Of a stretch of 64,000 bases of DNA, positions 24,232 through 38,700 are shown one piece after another. The notes beneath the pieces are model-generated. The model saw only the letters and a list, made by a program, of their open reading frames with translations, was not told where the DNA came from and did no database searches. A program made the translations under genes and the position numbers. The stretch's first letter is position 1. The number at the start of each line of letters is the position of its first letter. Origin of the DNA: Epiperipatus broadwayi (Eukaryota > Onychophora > Udeonychophora > Euonychophora > Peripatidae); the NCBI GenBank assembly GCA_028023455.1, contig JAQFVV010006450.1, forward strand, positions 1,401,501-1,465,500, given 5' to 3'.

Positions 24232-24967
24232 TATTGAAGATGTAAAAGATTTTTAATTACAATATCATATTTTTAAATTATTTCTTATATATCATCTAGA
24301 TTACAATAAATAATTTATATCAAGAAGATAGTGAAGGATAAGTTATCTTATTTTCCTCACTAACCAAACTAAACTCTAATAGTTTTAGTTTTAAATATCT
24401 AACTAAATTATCAACTTTTAAAAAATGAAAATCAGGCATATTTAAAACAATTCTTATTAAAACATTTCTAATAATTTATTCATCTACTCATATTTACAAA
24501 AATAAAGTTATAGAGATCATAAATATTATTAAAAAATACAGTCACCCAATTACAATACTTCCTTTCCAATCTAATTTTCTTACTATGACTATTAGCAACT
24601 CTGAAATTCAAATGACTTTATTATCATAAAAAAAATCTGATTATTCAACTCTTAAGTAAACATGTACATATATAAATATAAATCGTCAAAAAAATACAGT
24701 TTGATTAGCCAATATTTTAAATCAATTAATGTCGTCAATTGGAAGTTCCCAGATTCCCCCATGGAAATCTTAAACCTGTCTCTCTGTAAAATGCTTTAAA
24801 ATCTTATATTTTTAGTAAAAGGGCATTTAAAAAAATGGAATTATATCCTTGCTTAATACTATCCATTGAATAAATCATCAGATGTTACTGCTTAATGATA
24901 AAAATTTGTAAATAGTATTGTAAATAATAAAAAAAAGATGCTTCTTATAAAATATTTTCTTTTCTAA

Positions 24968-25380
24968 TAGTTGCAGATAATACAGAAGTAGAAGTATATA
25001 CCCATGTCTATTATTTGTGCTTGTATGTTGGCGCTTGCTAAAATTGAAATTAAACTTAATGATATGCCAGTAAGCAAATGTATTACATTCACTTGGAGAA
25101 TTAAATCTTTATTTATAAAATATGGTACTGATGAAGAAATACAATCAGAAACTGGTGAAGAAGTAGCTTCACTTTGCAAATCCTCAGTATGATTTAGAAT
25201 ATATTCAAAAATCTGAATGATCAATTTTAATTGGAGTTTATATTCTTTAGGAAGTATACCTATAACAAATACTAGTGATTTTGGTGAGCCTTATTGCCCT
25301 TCCAGGTTTCTCATTATAATACAGCTGCTTGACTTTTGGAAATGTCTAACTCTTCTTAATTTGGAGATTCCTGAGAAATG
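24968..25380 (-). pseudogene. Unidentified coding-like stretch
   Basis: The minus strand has about 135 codons with a single stop (TAA near 25287). It includes GSPKSLVFVIGILPKEYKLQ, then LKLIIQIFEYILNHTEDL and a VSDCISSSVPYFINKDLI stretch. Composition is more protein-like than its surroundings. No splice sites are convincing. I do not recognise the family; it could be a retrocopy or a transposon remnant. Confidence 0.3.
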
Positions 25381-26556
25381 ATTATAATATGATTTTTTTT
25401 GGTTATACAAACAAAAAAATGTTCAAATGTACTATAATATACTATTGTATATGTAATCTAAATAAATAAGTAAAAATATATAACTAAAAGGATGTCATCA
25501 ACCAATGTGTCCAACTGAATCTACACTGAACTTTTCACCACTTAAATCTCATTTAAAATCAAGAATCTCTTTCTCTATGTTCACCACAAATCTACAACCA
25601 AAGAATTATTGTGTAAAAAAATGTATTTCTTATGAATTTTCAATTAAATTTCTTTTTATAGATCCAACAATAAAACCAACTGGATTTAATATCATAAATA
25701 TGTTTCATAAATAGAATTTAACAGTAACTAACCTATATAGATATGAACAACACAAATCATGAACCGCATAGTTAATGACTGTTAAATCTGCTACAGTAGC
25801 AAAATTGAAGGACTTCGTGAACTCACTAATGATTCTATTTCCTAATTGAAAATTTTAAAACTTCTTTTATGGTATTTTTTAATAGTCAAGCTGTCTAAGA
25901 AAAAAAAAAGGTTAACTGTCTCATATCTATGAATATAATATCTTGTAATTAAAATTTTACTCTATAAATTCTACAAATGTGTTTTTGTTTATATTTCTGG
26001 TTCATAATCAGCCATAATCCTGTGAATTCATTTCCCCATAGGAATACCATATGAACTCCATAGGTAGTTTGCATTAAATCTTACACATCCTGCTAATTTC
26101 CATAAGACTGCTTTTATTTTATCTCATTCAACCATGATGCATTATTCATTAAATCCATTGCTTCTATCACTTAGTTTTAGTTTTCATAAATAGATGGCAG
26201 TTGCAATTACTTTTCTGTCATTATAAAGAATTATTTGGTAATAAAAGAAGGGCAGTTTAAATTGATTAATAGGATTTCTGAGAGTATGATTATGCATGGG
26301 TCTGTTTTTTTAATAAGCCATTTTACATCACAGTACTGAAATAAATTGTTTAGTGTGCAATCTCTCACTCACTCTCATATTAAAATACCTTCCAAAAAAA
26401 TACCTTATATGTTTCAATTACAGTACGCATAATTAAACTGACGAATCAATGTAATTCCTGCACAGTACATTATTTTTCATATGTTGAAATTTTTATAAGA
26501 TTTGTAAAATATGCATAATCTTTTGATTCTGTTTATAAATTTAATTTTTATATTTC

Positions 26557-26865
26557 ATATCTACTTATTCTTCTCTTTCACTTTCTTTGCATATCTTCAT
26601 ATACTTATATATATATATTGCTTATAATACTTCTTTCATATACACTTCAATGCAAACCAATTTTCTTAAAAAACTTTTTTATTTTCCTTACAGTTTCAAC
26701 TGTCCAGTAGTCTTCATCAGAGCATTATCCAGCAGAGGATGGATAAAGCTCTGATGAAGACTGCTGGACAGTCGAAACTGTAAGGAAAATAAAGAAGTTT
26801 TTTAAGAAAATTGTTTTGCATTGAAGGGTATATGAAAGAAGTATTATAAGCAATATATATATTTC
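26557..26865. repeat. Family D foldback hairpin
   Basis: Nearly uninterrupted palindrome: arms about 26614-26733 and 26741-26862 around an 8-base loop, with only about five differences in the outer 105 bp. The left flank, with TTTCACTTTCTTTGCATATC, is shared with the second copy. It includes the hammerhead-like motif at 26751. Confidence 0.85.
26751..26778 (+). ncRNA. Hammerhead-like core, family D
   Basis: CTGATGA (26751-26757), an extra A, the hairpin GACTG-CTGGA-CAGTC, then GAAAC (26774-26778). The extra A between box 1 and stem II departs from the consensus, and no stem I or cleavage triplet fits. Confidence 0.35.
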
Positions 26866-29384
26866 ATATCTATTAAATTTCATATATATAACGGTACTGA
26901 AATCCAATTCTAATGAAAAATATATGCTGGAAAAAATAAATTTAAGTGACTCAGATATAAAAAAAATTCGTTTTTTTTTTTAAAGCATACATATTATAAA
27001 ATTAGTAACATGTGGCAATTATTTTCTTGAAATATATATATTTAATATGTAGTATGACCTATTTTGAACATTATTCTCTGATGTTAATATATATATATAT
27101 CACACTATATATGTCACGCTATAGATGACTTGTTTTATTGATTATATATATAAACTAAGCATTTAATTCTAAAAACTTAGATCAATTAAAAGCCTCAAAT
27201 AATTGCGTAGTGAAAATGTTTAAATTCTATTTATAGCCAATCACTATGGATTATTCTAAATTGGTGAGATTTCAATAATGCCGACAAAGATCAAATCCAG
27301 CTGGCTTTATTGTTGAATCTGTAAAAAAAAAATTTAATTGAAACTTATATACATCATTTAACATTGAAGTTAAGCTGAATAATTATAAAAAAAAAAAAAG
27401 ATGGTCAAAAAATAAAATAAGATGATCACATCTCAAATGATAATAAATGAACACTTTGCTTGATCTAAACAAGCTCAATTTAGCAAGTTTAAACATAATA
27501 AACCACAAGCAATGATTCAACAATTAAAAACTGAAAAAACTAAAAAATTGCAAAGAATCAATTTCACAAAATTAAGAAAAAAGATTTTATGCACCTATAA
27601 GTTGCGTTATCTACTAAATGTTGACAAAAAGAAATTTCTAACAAGAATCTATTATCAATACTAAGCTTTGATAAAATCAGGAAAAAATAATATATCTCAA
27701 TGATAAAAATAAACATGGTTCCAAAAAATATGATAACACATTTTGAAGATTCAAAAGACCACTTGTGAACAGCAAATTTCATTATGCTACTATACTGCTC
27801 AGCCACAAATGTTTATTTTAACATAATTACCGAATGGAAAAGTTGAAAATAAGTCATTGATTCACTCCAGACAAATAAATAAAATAAAATTATATCACTT
27901 TAATAGTGAGTTTTAGAGAAAATTAGTTCTTCAAATAAATGAAAAGTATAACTGTATATAAATAATAAATAAATAATAGTCAAATGATTAAATGCCTTGA
28001 ACAAAAAGCTTCATATAAGGAAGGTCCTAAAACAAATATGGTGGACATTTTTGTTCACTAAATCTGAAATGGATATATCATAACAAAGTTTGAACTTTCT
28101 TCTGTGTTGTTAAAAAAAAAGAAATATAAAAATATAACCCTTTAATTCTATAAACTCACTCAAATAATTGTGTGGCTTAGTGAAATGAAGATTTGCAAAT
28201 GTCAGAAATACAATACAATTTATCAAATAACATCAATAATATCAATTAGAGCAGATTTATATTGAATATCCTTTTTTAAAAAAACTAATTACATAGCAAT
28301 GGACAGGTTTGCTATTGTTTTATTTCAGCCAACAGAAATAGTCTTATTGCTTGCTACACATCAATACATCTTGGCTGTGGATTTAACTTTATTTATATAA
28401 TGGAGTTCCTATTTACTAATTAATTTACATCTATATTAAGCAGTTAAAAATATTAAATTTATATTTATACATGTCCAAGTAAACTACTAACTAAACATTA
28501 GCCATTGATTTATAAATTTAAAAAAGATGTGAAAAGAAGTAACAAATAGTTATTTAAAATAACAGTAACAGGATCAAGATGAAAATATACACAAATCTTA
28601 AAATATAATAATCTATTAAAAGATAAATGCAACATCACATAAATGTTAACACCTCTACTTAACCAAATTCTGAAAATAATTATGAATAATGACAGTTCTT
28701 TCTCCCTATAATCTTAGCCTGTGCAGAAAGTATCTCTCACCTTTTTCATTTGCTATATTTTATGCAAACTTAATACAGAAATAATATTACATTCTGAAAA
28801 TGATTATTTGCAAATATTGAAGTCAAAACCATCACTTTAAAATGAAGAATTTATTGAATTGTGATTTTACTAAACTTTTATGTGCTTTAATATAACCAAA
28901 TTACATTTGTGTACTCACTTTTAAAAGCATATTAATGCTTTAAATTGTATAGGCATGAATTTAAAGCATTAATGCATCTCTGCCAGAATTGATAATTTCC
29001 GAAAACTAGTCAGCCCATGTGTTTTATTGTTTGTTTTTCAGAAATTAGCAATTATGATAAATTACTAGCTAAATAAAAACAGCCTTTGTGAAAGTATATA
29101 TTTTTCTATGCACATCTGAACAATGAAGACATTTTTAAAATGTCTTCAACTAAAACATTTTTAAAAAAAAATGAATTGATAACATAAATGTCTGTTTTAA
29201 AATTTTCTGACATTTGATAAAATGTCACTTCCATAATCATTAGTAATTTATAGCAACAAATAAGGGGGGAAAGAAACAATATTGTTGCCTAATTATTAAC
29301 CAATTAATTATTCACAAAGTTATCATCTGAGCTTAAAATCTCATCAAGTATTACTCTTGTTTTTTGCTTAATAAATTAAAAACT
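26866..29384. other. AT-rich sequence 3' of AGL
   Basis: No exon, repeat family or RNA gene was recognised between the family D hairpin and the AGL 3' end. Confidence 0.6.
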
Positions 29385-29390
29385 TTTATT
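29385..29390 (-). terminator. Candidate poly(A) signal for AGL
   Basis: An AATAAA hexamer on the minus strand about 80 bases past the AGL stop codon. It is the nearest canonical signal, but such hexamers are frequent in DNA this AT-rich, so the assignment is tentative. Confidence 0.4.
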
Positions 29391-29471
29391 CATTTTTTCT
29401 AAAAGAACTGATAACTTTTAAGCTATAATCTCAGGATTAGAATACTAGAAATTCATGATGTTAGAAACATT

Positions 29472-29750
29472 TTAAGACTTTCCAATTTGGTCCAAGTCGT
29501 ATAATACTTCCAAAAGACAGGATATTGTCCAAGATTGTATTGGACAACTATCTTCACAAAAGCTACCATTTTCATTAGTTAATTCTGGCAAACCTTCCCA
29601 AGGAGAACCCATTAAAGCTTGGTGATGTTTTCCTAAATGCTCTTTCACAAAACTGATAGTTTCTTCAAGAATTCCAGGAGTTTTCTGGTCAAGAATTTGT
29701 GCAAACTTAAGCTTAGCCCTCAAAAAAAATCCAACAGGCCAAAGCCATTC
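29472..29750 (-). CDS. AGL: AGL terminal exon (9 of 9) with stop codon
   Basis: A 279-nt exon that begins [20 protein letters not shown], contains [17 protein letters not shown] and a SCPIQSWT motif, and ends [12 protein letters not shown] before a TAA at 29472-29474. The acceptor AG is at 29751-29752. The [10 protein letters not shown] block is among the most conserved parts of the C-terminus, and the length and end point match the family. Confidence 0.95.
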   Translation of the reverse strand, partial: EWLWPVGFFLRAKLKFAQILDQKTPGILEETISFVKEHLGKHHQALMGSPWEGLPELTNENGSFCEDSCPIQSWTISCLLEVLYDLDQIGKS

Positions 29751-32700
29751 CTAAAGTAAAAAAAAAAGCAAATAAATAATTTTTTCCATATATATATGTA
29801 TTAATATTTGTTCAATTACAAAATCTATTATATGATTTTCATTCAACCAAGATTCTTTCAACATTTACATGTCATATTAATGCTAGGTTGCATGAAAATT
29901 ATACAATACATTTTGTAATTGAATAATTATTAATTATACACAAACACACATATATATGCAAAGAAAATATTTTAAAATTATATATGTACGATCAATTAAA
30001 AATGCAGATATTTTAGCTAAGCAAATATAAATTAATAAAATCATAATTTGACGTTCATCTAAAAAAATAAATCAACCAACTCTTATCCCATTAGACATTT
30101 ATTTAGGAGTGTGCTAAAATATCCCCATTTCTGACTGATACTAGTAAATTATAGTTCCGTTACTAGCTATTCCATGTACAAATATATTATCCAAATGCCT
30201 AAGTGCAGATTTTTTAGCAAGTATTTATTCACAATAATCATCTTTAATAAATATATAAATAATTATTAATCTTTCTTTATTAGATGAGAAATTATTTCAT
30301 TTAACCTTAAATATAAATTTTAATAAATTTCAAATATATATATAATATTTATTGTATAATCATAAGATAATTTCAATCTTTTAACTATTTCCCTCTTTCA
30401 TGTGTCAAGATCTTATATTTCTAGAAATCACAATCAATATGGTTGCAAAGACTGAGGGGAAAAAATCATACCAAATCATTCTTGAGATGTGTTTGGTCAA
30501 TAAGATCTTTTCCATTAGTCCAAATGACACATACAGTTCTGTGTATTTATTGATTTACATTATACAAATTCAGATTACAATAAATATTTTTTAGCAAGCA
30601 TTTATTCACAAGGATCATTTTTCAATAAAGAAAAAAATAAAATATTAAAAGACTCAGATTATTTAAATCTTTATATAAAAAATATTAAATTTTATTAAAG
30701 TCTAAAGTTAAATGAAATACAATAATTTCCAATTTAATAAAGAAACTTAGTAATCTTTTGTATAGCTATGAAAATATGATTTTTGTGAACAAGTGCCTGG
30801 TAAATAATGCTCATTTATAAAATAAGGTTATGATGTATGCCAATAAAATACAAAGTGAGCATTGATTATAAAATATAGAAGCATATACAAACAGTATATA
30901 CAAAAATTCAAATATTTAAAACTTGTCTATAAAGATGCCAACTTATTTATTCTTTGTAATTCATTCACTATCAAATTTCTGATGATTTAATATTTTGCTT
31001 CTAAAAAAACAGAACGATTCAATACAAGTAGTCATTACGTTATCAAACTACTAGAAAAAATAAGCAATAAAAAAAGAATACCCAAACAAATCAATAATCC
31101 CAATTATTTATTTAATATATCAGTTGTTTGGCATGTTAAAGCTAGTATGCACATATATATAGCTTATAAATTTTATCTAGCAGGTGACAATAGCACAGAT
31201 TACAATCAAAAGTTTTTCATAGTCACAGAGACAAATATTACATATTTAAGTAGTCTTAACAATATATATTCAGTACCATGCCAAATGATCATCATCGTAC
31301 AAATTAATAACAGAATGGCGTATCGCATTTGTAAATATTCGAACAACATACAAAAAATAATAATCCTGCAAATAACTAATTCTACTTAGATGTCTATTTC
31401 AAAATTTAAGAATAAGGTCATAAATCATTGGTCTATAATAGGCAAGTGTCAAAATATATCTATAAAATAAGGTGCATAAAACCGTTAGAAAATATTTTAT
31501 CAAATGTTATACAATTATACCGATATTTTCTTTACTACATAAATGCGTATGTGACATATATATCTCATAATAAAAGTAGAATCTGTATAAAACTTTTAAT
31601 TAACAAGTCAAACCTACATTAATAAAGCAATAAAACAAAGTCACATTCAAGCAGCAGTTCGAAAAGGTTGCCAATAAATTCCTTAATTTTATTCCCTCTT
31701 TTTCCATTTGTAAACAAAATATTTAAATACTGGTCCCAAAAAAATGTTTTGGTGAATGATATTCAGAGATATTAAACTTGATATAATAATTTACTCTTTT
31801 CTGATTTCTATTTATATGGATTAGATACACAATACTATTTTCTAATAAGTTTGGATAATTATTATGAGGATCTGTGAGAGTCAAACTATTTATTTTGATT
31901 AACCTTTTTTTTTTAATAAACAATTTAACTGTGGAGTTTAGCTCTTGCAAATCACTGTTTCTTTTTTAAAATTCTTAACTCTTAAAATAGCACAATAATA
32001 TAATATGACAAAAATCCTTAACTATAATTAACACAATATTTGTTAGTTAAGAAAAAAAAGTAAAAAAAAAAAAATTAACTATGAGATTGATGTTGAAATA
32101 ATAATAATATAAGTCTCTAGGTAAAAGAAAGCTCATTTAGATTTTTGAATTAAGTTCACGAAATGTCTATAAATTAAAATCACTAATATAATTTGCCTCA
32201 AATCAGTCTTTACATAATAATCAACAAAGTTAATCAGCAATAATAAAATATTTATTATATATATGTTGTTTTGTTTTTTATTGAATTTTACAATAGCTCT
32301 GTATTATTATACTAAGGCAATAAACCTCAAGAATATGCGCTTGAAAATGCGAAGGTAGGGACATCTACAGGTCTTAACCACAAGCTTACTCTTTGGAAGA
32401 AAAGAGGGGAAAATTCAGATAAAGTTGATATTACAGGATCTTGTGTTTTCCTTGGCTGATTATTTTTTGAAAAAACATTCAGTAATTATCAGATTCCATA
32501 TGTTTTTGAACTGCTTTACAAGTCATACTTGGGTTTCCACATATCTGAAAGATACATCATTGACATTTGTAAGTTGTTGGCACTTGGTTGACTTAATTTA
32601 GTTACTTCAAAGACAAGAAGCATTCCAATAAATTGGTTCTATATTTCTAGGAAAGAGTTCCTAAGTGAAAACAAACAGTGCATGAAAGATGTTCTTGAGG

Positions 32701-35700
32701 TCGGGAAAGATTCTTGTTAGTTGTGCATTAACTGGAAGATAAGTCTCTATGGATGATCAGCATGATAATGCAAAAATCAGATGAAAATAGAAAAACACAA
32801 AAAAGATAAACTGATTTCTGCTGCCTGCTATTTTTACTACAGTTTTTGCTGAAAAAAATTTCATCTTTCAAAAAAATATATACTTATTGTAAAAACATTT
32901 CTATTTTTGAATAAATTAAAATTTTAAGACCAGGAAATAAAATATACAAGAAAGCTTAGTCACAAATCAAAGAGCCAATCATTTTCTGAATAATTAATTT
33001 TGATAACATAACAATATGATACAAATTTTTATCTCTGATTTGAACTGTTTTATTTGGACCCCATTAATTAAAAACTTTGTTTAAATAAATCTTTTATCTA
33101 AATAAAGAATTAAACTCATAAAAGAAAGCTTTTTATTTCCTCTCTAAAAATTAAATTAAAAGCACTTTTATTTAACCTAAATAATTTTTATTTAAACTTA
33201 AAGTAAGAGTATTTTTATTTAACAAACATGAAATTTCCGATACCTAATGTGTGTGTGCCTATATGTATACCAAATTTAAAACTTAATCTATTAGTGACAT
33301 CTTCTAGACAATATGCAATCTAATCCTTTAAGCCATAAATTATTTCCTGTAGCTAACCATCTAACTAAATTCATTATAAATAAATTATAACAAAGTACTA
33401 TTTATAGATCTAAAATAGAACATTATAAATTTAAGCAATAAAACTCATAATCTTGTATACTAACAATGACAATGGGATTCACATACTTTCAAAATTATAA
33501 TCATATCAATCTATATTTCATATGAATTAGTCAGTAGTTCATAAGACTAGCAGTTTGATATGGTTAATTGATGTTTTACGTACTTACATGCATTATAAAT
33601 CAAATAGTCATTATTGGGAAGACAATACTTACTGGCCCTTGATGATAGTTGAAGCCTCTTGCTGTATTATAATTATTAGAATTGTCACTATTTATATAAC
33701 TACCATTATAAGCCCAATCTCTAAAAAAATACATATATATTAATAATAATACAAAGGGAAAAAAATTAATTAAAATAATAACATTATTCAATAAATATGC
33801 TGTTACCTCTTTTTCTATATTATTGTAATTTTTTAAACAAATGATAACATTACTAATAATCTTCTGAAGTTAATTAAAGTACTATTACTATTTTTGCTCT
33901 AATTGTAATGTTTTTATTTATTTAAAAACAAGTTTATTTACAGAGATTATTCTAAATAGTAGAGGTTCAAATAAGACTATAACAAATTAACTATATTATA
34001 CATTTAATTATTGTTATGTTTATATGTGTATGTTAAAATACACACACATATAAAATTGTATTTATATATTGGATTCCTTTATGAGTATTGAATGTCTTTA
34101 GAAAAATTTTAACTTTATTTAAATATTCCAAATACATTTAAGTAGTAATGGCACAAACGTTAATATATGCATGTTTTGAGAGGTATTATTCTCCCGTCTT
34201 ATTCAGGTGTTGCTGGCGTGACCAGTGACAGTAATAACATGGGAATTGAACCTAAAAGGTAGAATGTCTTAGTTGGTTAGATTATTACCTTAAAATTCAA
34301 TACTCAAGAATCTAAGGGTTCAGATTCAATTCCTATGCTAGTACTGTCACTGATCAAGCAAGCAACACCTGAAGAAGAGAGGAGAATAATATCTCATGAA
34401 ATGTTGTGCATATGCTATTACTAACAGATGAATGTATTTGGAGTATACAAATAAAGTTAAATTTTTCTCAAGACATTCAATACTAATATTAGATGATGAA
34501 AATAATCCACTATATACATACAACTAAAACACCATTATCACAAACCTTCAGAAATACACATATAAAACTTGAAAAATAATTATAAACAATTGTGTGTTAT
34601 ATATATATGTGTGTATGTTGAAATAGATATACATTTAAAGTTAAAAAATAAGCATAATAAATTTAAATAAAAAATGAAATTAAAACTTATTAAATCAATA
34701 GAGAAAAGAATTATAGTTTTACTAGAAGATTAATAATAATCCAAGGAAACAACTTTAATTAAATTCTTAAAAATCAAAAGAGATAAGTAAACAGAATTCC
34801 TTCTCAAAATAATCTAAAATTAATAACAATTAAAAAGTAGATTTTACTTATTAACCAGATATATCTACAGTTAAAAAAATATTAAACAATGACAATAGGA
34901 TCTGAGTGACTCAATCAATTAAAACAGAAATTCTAATAGGGAATTAAAAGTGAATAATTGGTCTAAAAGAAAAAACCAAATAGCACTTGTGCTATGTGTG
35001 TGCAGATGGACTTGCAACAACAAGGTGTTGGACATCATTGTGTATTGCCTTAGATACCACAGAGAGACTTGCCTCTGGATATGCCAAAGCAAGTCTAAAG
35101 ACTTGAACCAGTCACACTGATCTTCATTATTATTTTAATATGCCATCAGGTTTGTAGATACTTAAGTTGTAAATAATTTGTTAATATATATTTATATAAT
35201 TAATAGTCTTATAATTATTGTACTATTTATACATTAAATGATAATTCCAAATTGTCATATTATTTTTTCCAATGTAAATATTTATATAATCCTATGTCTG
35301 TTAAATAGTGTACGATCAATTTGAGACATAACAATTATTAATACAGAGTATAGACTTCAATAACTCTGTTTTTGAATCATTTATGAATGACTAGTAAAAT
35401 ATAATAAATGTTTTCCTATTTAAATTCAGTTTTACAAAATATCTTTGTAGGAATGATCACAATTCATATACTCTGATAGTTTATTTCTCTGATGTGGAAA
35501 GAATTAATTCTGTTCCATATTAGATGTCCAAATATAGTGCTAAAGTAATCATGTTTATCATACTTTATTCATCTAACTTTTTTAGACATAGTGTATATGA
35601 TTTTATTTCCTTTTATATTTTGACTATTTGAGAAAAAATTTCAGAATTTTAATTCTTTTCTTCTGGGAAAAAACAATCATAATTTTTAATTGACTCTCCA

Positions 35701-38700
35701 AAAAATAAAAAAACTTAACAGATGAAACAAATGTGGAAATAAAAAAAAATACTAGAATATATTTTTAAAAAATCTCCAATTCAAAACATTCAGTTTTTTG
35801 ATAAAGATGGTAATCAATCTTATCATAAATGATTATAGCATCTAATAATTATAACATATATTACAACATACAAATAGTAAACAGATAAAATAAATAAATA
35901 ATAATAATGATGATGATGACAGTTATTTTGATCCTATTTTACAAAACTACTAGCTCTAACCCATAATTTCTATCATTCAAATTAAACTATTGTTTATCAA
36001 CATAATTACAATTTATAGATTAAACATTACTTTGGATCAAGAGTCTTTATTCCTAAAGGTCCCAATAATATTGTTTCTACATTTTTTAAAGCCATCCATG
36101 CATTTTCAGGAACAAATAATTCAGGTGCCTAAAACAAAGAAAAAGCAGAAGAAACATTAATAAATTTTATATGACCAAATGTATATAAAATAAAACTATT
36201 ATTTGTTCTCATAATACAGTTATAACTGAAATTAATGTATAAACAAACTATGACCATACGATTAGAAATTTTTTTTTTTTTTGCAACATTTAGATTTTAA
36301 TAATCAATCTCATTCTATCAGCTATATCCAAGTTTAGAATTCTTATATATATAACAATACCAATAGTTCATTTATAAGAATGTGTACGATTTGAAAATAA
36401 AATCTGAAGATATTGCAAATCATGCATTTGTTCAATTCACTGAATATAAAGAATCAATGCATCACCAATCTTTCTATAAATTAAATTACATAATATACAT
36501 ATATGTGTGTATTTATCATGATCTCTGTTTTATTACTTGATTCAAGCAACTGACTTATTGTAAATATGAACATAGTACAAAAAAGTAAATACTCATAATA
36601 TTAAGTAGATGAGACTGCTATCTTTCTTTATTGATATAAACTATATATGATGGGTAGATATGAATAATATGAGAAGAATATAAGTAGTAATCAAGAGTAA
36701 ACTTTATATATATATATATATAACTCCATTTATGCCATTTATGATGAGTTGAATAATCAACTGATTCTAGAAAGTAATGGTTATTAAAACCCTACTTAAT
36801 GCTGTTTGTATCTGTATTCCTAGACTAGGTTCTAGCATATGGTCTTTGCCAATGAGTTTTAGATCTGCCCTGGCTTAGTTTAAGTTTTTTAATCAAGTGT
36901 GCTTTTTTATCCTGAAACCATCCTTTACTCTTTTTGAACTATAAGCTACTAGCCTGAAATTCAAAAATGCCTTATAATTTTGAATCTTAGCAAATGTTCT
37001 CTTCATTGATGAAATTCTATATACCACATTACTAGTTTAGAAATAAATACAGGATAACACCAAATAAAGATTTAATAAACATTAGCATCTATGGATTATT
37101 ATTGTGTTTTCAATTTCATTCTCATAGTTTTGTAGTTAAGTAGAGATAAAAGGTGGCTGCTGGAAGGTGGCATTAGATCCTAAGATCTAGGTGCAGTGCT
37201 CTCAGATCCAAGGCTCTTCACTGACGAAAGCCACAAGCCAAAAACTAGTCTGGAGATATTGGATGAGTAGGCACTAGATAGGGATTTTATGCACAACCTT
37301 CTGGCATCCATTGATTACTCTGGTTGGCACTGGGTGGCGCTACTGTATGGAGAGTTTTGCCTTGTTTTAATAACAATTATGTGCTAGTATGAGATAGTGA
37401 GCATGTGATGTTTAGTGGTTTAACTAAAAATTAAAAAAATAAAAATTTCCTTATAGAGAGTTAATAATTGTATGAACCATTAGCTGAAATATAGTGATGT
37501 TTAAGCATGAAAGTGACAGAGATATAATATTTCCATTGAATTAGTCACATTGAAGTTATTTTTTTCATGAATGGAAAATTAGTTTTTAAATCAACTAGTC
37601 TCATTACTAAAGCAAGGGTCAACACATGCACATATATAAATAAATAAAATTAAACAATTTTTTTTAATAAAAAAGTTTTCAAATGAATCAGATAATCAAG
37701 ATGACATTGTATTACATGATCATGGAAGCCACTAAACATCATATGATCACCATTCTTTATGCTTACACAATCTGTTTACACAGAGGCTAAACTCTCCATA
37801 CAGAAATGCCACTCTGGCTTGCACTAAGTGGTACTATTGTATGGAGAGCTTAACCTCTGTGATCATAGAAGCGACTTCTCATTCTTCTAACATCAATGAA
37901 TAATTTGAGGAAAATAAATCTCTTTTCATTGGCTTCATTTTAACACAAACAAATTAAATAATTAAAGAACATTATGATATTAATGGAGAAGAAACTTGAT
38001 AAGAATGTACATAAATAATTTGATAACTGGACTGCTATTTTTAAAAACATATATATATGAAGCAGAATAGAATATAACAGATTGTATAATAATGAAGAAT
38101 GAAATGGCAAAATTCTAACTGAAAACTAAAAAAAAAAAGTGATATTGATAAAATTCTATTTTAATTATTAAACTTTTAAAGAAAAATGGCTTTAAATGGG
38201 TTAGTCATCTTTGTAATATAATCAATTTCTAAACTGAAAGAATGGCCAACAAATTATTACAATATTTATAATGTCATTACAGAAAAACTTATGTGGCAGA
38301 ACTTTAAAAAAAAATAATTTAGTTTTTATTAAAATGTTTCCAAGAACACTAAATAAATATACTTACAGTAGATGTGTTTTTATCTGATGATGGTTTTATT
38401 AAAGATAGAAAAATAAGAAATGCAAATTGAATGATAAGATTTATGTTGAGATATAAGATAAGAGAAATTAATATTTATTTCACTGGCATTGAAAAAAAAA
38501 AGATATACCAGAATAAATTTGACTTTTTGTTGAATATTTTGAAAAAGAAAAAAAAATCCTAAACGAAGAAACAATTATTAGAAAATCTGTATACAAGTCA
38601 AAAGATAACAGTAATAATTAACAGGATTCTTACTAAAGATACGGGAAGTAATAAAAAAAAAACATAAAAAGATACATGAAGGAATATAAGACAATGAAAT

